A stretch of 64,000 nt of DNA from Ampullaceana balthica. Taxonomy: Eukaryota > Mollusca > Gastropoda > Lymnaeidae. Shown piece by piece: positions 61,166 to 64,000 of this stretch (positions within the stretch are counted from its first letter, which is position 1; each line of letters opens with the position of its first letter). Both the position numbers and the translations under genes were made by a program. The notes under the pieces were generated by a model, which worked only from the letters and a program-made list of their open reading frames with translations, did no database searches and was not told the origin of the DNA. The stretch covers positions 935,001 through 999,000 of the forward strand of contig CALYLW010000055.1 of the NCBI GenBank assembly GCA_944989445.1, in the 5' to 3' direction.

Positions 61166-63190
61166 AAAAATCAGCAGTCATTGTGTAAGGAAAAATACAA
61201 GTTGGAAATATGCCAGAAAGAACCCGGGAAATATATTTAAATTGTGCCATTTTGTAATTGATCAAAACCTAATCCGCTGACAATATGTGAGACATTTCAC
61301 AACCTATAAAAACAATTATTCTATACTAGATGTGTGTGTCTCTCTTTTATTTCAGCAATAAAAACATTGTGCTAGTTGATGATTATTTAAGAGGAGGCTG
61401 GGCACCAACAATTATTGTATACACTATACACACACCCTGATCTCTCCATGGGACCAAGCGTGGCATTTGGCTCTCTTGGCTCCAACTTGTTAACAAGATG
61501 ACACAATGCCTCCGTGGCCTGGCTGGGTCTCGCACCCTGGAGATTCCTGGACATGTCCATTTACCACAGTGTCAACCAGTCGATCGCTCATGTTTCCGCT
61601 TTGACTTGTGTAACAGGGATTCAAAAACCAATGCCAGATGGGCCTCGTAATATTATATATAGGAGCGACTCTGGTGGAAAATATAAATTAAACTAGCTGG
61701 TGGCACTTTATACAGAGACACTTGGGTTTGCTTTTCTTCTTCCTTTTTTAAAATTCTTCCGATTTAATGTCAGACACCAAGACTTTTATCTGTATGAAGT
61801 TGTGTGTTGTACCTTCAAGATAATTACGGGTAGCTGTAATTTAACAGTTTGGTAACACTATATATTTTGTTTAATGAAACATAATAATAATAATTATAAT
61901 AAAAATGATTTTTAAAATATTTTTAAAAGACTAAAAGAAGTTTACTTTCTTCTGGCTTCGGACTTTAGAGACTATCACTCAAATTCATCACAATATAATG
62001 CTCAATCACTTTGATCCGACTTCTCATCCGGAATTTTTACCAGTATTTAATACCGGCACCACTAGTTATATTCATATAAATATTTTGTAAGAAGTTCAAC
62101 ACAACCACGTATAACCTCAAACTAAGAAACAAGTCTCAGCACTACATTCATGACTACCATCGTCAAATATATTATAAATATGGTTTCGATTATTCAGTTA
62201 ACAGTTAATCAAACATTTTTAAGGCGATAAAATCGAGCACTTGCTTGGACCTAACCTCAGGAACACGTTTAATTAAAGCATTTTTTTTTAAATGGTGGAA
62301 AGGCACAGGAGAAGATTGACAAATAGAATTATGAAATAATGACACTAATTTCTTTTATTTTCCTTCCATGAAATTTAAATTTAACGCCCATGGACATTAT
62401 TGAAAAAATCGAGTTTTTCGTACTTTGTAAAACATCATTAAACAACCAATAAGCTTCTTTGGGTTGACTTTTCATGTGAAATTTCCTCTTGTTTTAATGA
62501 AGCTCTCTTCACTTGTGTCGCTGCCCAGTAAGGGAAATCTACAAGATAAAGAGGTTTTCCAGTGGTCCCCAGTCCCGTCGGGGTGGACTGCCCCATGTAG
62601 GGATTAGATCAATATTTAACAGTCTCATTTGCATTGGCTACAAATATAACAGCTCTCCTATGAATGGGAGAACCCAGGAACGTCCGAGCAATAGCAATCA
62701 GACTGGCCAGTCAGATTAGCATCGCACATCGCGGCAAATACTTCCGTGTTAGATAAGGCAAATGTGGGGTCTGGGAGTATTTTGATTATGGAGATATATA
62801 AAAGGGGGGGGGGTGTCTATCTCTATAAACTGGTATTGAGTTGCTACTCTATTTACCCAACTTTGACCCCATAAACTAAAAATTAATAATACTTTGGAGA
62901 GAAAAATTCGACACCAAAAATTAATATCAAGCTTATGTGATGTAACTGTTCGTTGTCGGCACATGCTTCCAATTAATTGTTTATTTTACATTCACCGCAT
63001 ACGGTTTCTTTACTCTGTTAGTAATGAGTGTCCGTCATGTAAATATATTTCTTATCAAGACATCTACGGGCGTACAATGTGGGTTTCAGGAATGGTGCCC
63101 CAGGCAAATCTATAGCTGTTATTTTCATTTAAAAACATTAATCGAGAGAGGTGTTAGTGTATTTGGGTGAAATAAAGTTTGAATGCCTCA
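61166..63190. other. Sequence upstream of visible exon A, no gene seen
   Basis: Should contain intron and perhaps the 5' exon of PLC-beta, but no minus-strand segment with a KW-D type PH start was found. Contains a G run near 62803-62812 and a less AT-rich patch at 62510-62760 with an octamer-like atttgcat. Confidence 0.45.
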
Positions 63191-63197
63191 CATTTAA

Positions 63198-63527
63198 TCA
63201 TTGGTTTTATTGGCTCTCTCTACTCCACCATTGGTTTCATTGGCTCTCTCTACTCCACCATTGGTTTCATTGGCTCTCTCTACTCCACCATTGGTTTCAT
63301 TGGCTCTCTCTACTCCACCATTGGTTTCATTGGCTCTCTCTACTCCACCATTGGTTTCATTAGCTCTATCTACTCCACCATTGGTTTCATTGACTCTCTC
63401 TACTCCACCATTGGTTTCATTGGCTCTCTCTACTCCACCATTGGTTTCATATGCTCTCTCTACTCCACCATTGGTTTTACTGGCTCTCTCTACTCCACCA
63501 TTGGTTGCATTGGTTCTCTCTACCCAG
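63198..63527. repeat. 30-bp tandem repeat, 11 copies
   Basis: tggctctctctactccacca plus ttggtttcat recurs every 30 bp. Because the period is a multiple of three and the unit has no stop in several frames, long frames appear on both strands (for example ERANETNGGV repeated on minus). No independent sign of translation. Confidence 0.97.
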
Positions 63528-63794
63528 CTCCCTGTCATCAAACATCAAAATGAGGAGAAAACAAGGGATTCAGACAATAGGTAGCAGTTTGAAAATAGGT
63601 CACTGCAAAACAATACTAAATCAACCAAAACTCATTGAAATATTTTATCATAAAATGGACCCAGACTGCAAAATATAGCAAGGAATACCTTGAACCAAAT
63701 GGAAAAAATGCAGCAGATTATGATTTGGCCTTACTTTTGAAGTTATAAAAATGTTAGTATGAAAACAATTATTATTATAAATATATCTATATAA

Positions 63795-63880
63795 TAAAAC
63801 ACTTCCGGGAATCGAACCCGGCTCCACATTGTAATGGCAATTTATAACTTGTATGCAATGTTATGCAGCGCTCCATAGAT
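63795..63880 (-). mobile_element. tRNA-like box B, possible SINE head or tRNA pseudogene
   Basis: Minus strand has gagccgggttcgattcccgg, a perfect T-arm/box B, preceded by a degenerate 5' half (gcgctgcataacattgcata). The D-arm and acceptor pairing are poor. More likely a different SINE or tRNA relic than a working gene. Confidence 0.4.
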
Positions 63881-64000
63881 ACCCTCTCTTTGATGACGTT
63901 TATCCAATACAAAGTTGCGCTTATCCTTACGAAGAAGCGTAGTGTCAAATCTCCACCAATCACGAGTTATAAGAAAGGTCGGCTGGAAGGGAGCAGATAC

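Noticed and set aside
63194..63584. 115-127 codon open frames as repeat proteins
   Set aside because: They follow from a stop-free 30-bp tandem repeat and appear on both strands.
1..64000. Assignment to the norpA/PLCB4 branch
   Set aside because: Although YRHIPLRNE and YVPDGLA resemble PLCB4, the linker acidic run, the ALxNPIxYQSxLE segment and the ELKKKMD CTD helix fit Plc21C/PLCB1 better. A phylogenetic tree would settle it.

Overview
This is an AT-rich animal (metazoan) nuclear DNA window with introns, tRNA-derived SINEs, LINEs, hAT-type MITEs, a Penelope-like element and many minisatellites. The one host gene is a Gq-type phospholipase C beta whose sequence is closest, from memory, to invertebrate Plc21C / vertebrate PLCB1. 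With the transposon content this suggests a lophotrochozoan, most likely a gastropod mollusc. That taxon call is inference.

The gene fills almost the whole window on the minus strand. I traced 31 coding exons (29 well supported; a 12-nt and a 27-nt microexon are less certain) from 60208 down to 1687, about 3.83 kb of coding sequence and about 1276 codons. Every junction I checked keeps reading phase. The start codon and the beginning of the PH domain lie beyond the right part of the traced gene, and the end of the C-terminal coiled coil lies beyond the left edge. In transcript order the exons encode: PH domain (60.2-35.8 kb), EF hands (35.9-32.8 kb), catalytic X domain (27.1-25.1 kb), a charged X/Y linker with microexons (25.2-16.5 kb), catalytic Y domain (16.3-14.7 kb), C2 domain (14.8-12.0 kb), a Ser-rich linker (10.7-6.6 kb), and the C-terminal coiled coil used for membrane and G-alpha-q contact (5.5-1.7 kb). 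All expected catalytic X/Y box motifs are intact.

The introns hold the rest. 0-3.7 kb: three LINE reverse-transcriptase C-terminal fragments around the last exons. 12.5-13.2 kb: nine 76-bp repeats, many copying the 3' splice site of a C2 exon. 13.9-14.1 kb: a SINE close to another acceptor. 18.9-21.15 kb: a 35-37 bp satellite of about 63 copies. 26.3-27.0 kb: a MITE abutting nine 53-bp repeats that copy the 5' splice site of the catalytic exon. 29.5-31.0 kb: a 1.5-kb hAT-like nonautonomous element with a perfect 8-bp target duplication. 36.3-59.1 kb: one giant 22.8-kb intron with minisatellites, a second SINE, a foldback repeat family, a hAT transposon carrying nested LINE and MITE insertions, and a head-to-head Penelope-like element. 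60.2-64 kb: a further repeat-family copy and a 30-bp tandem repeat.

The most unusual observation is that two independent minisatellites in one gene duplicate real exon-intron junctions, one a donor and one an acceptor. This gives arrays of candidate splice sites whose use would shift frame and truncate the protein.
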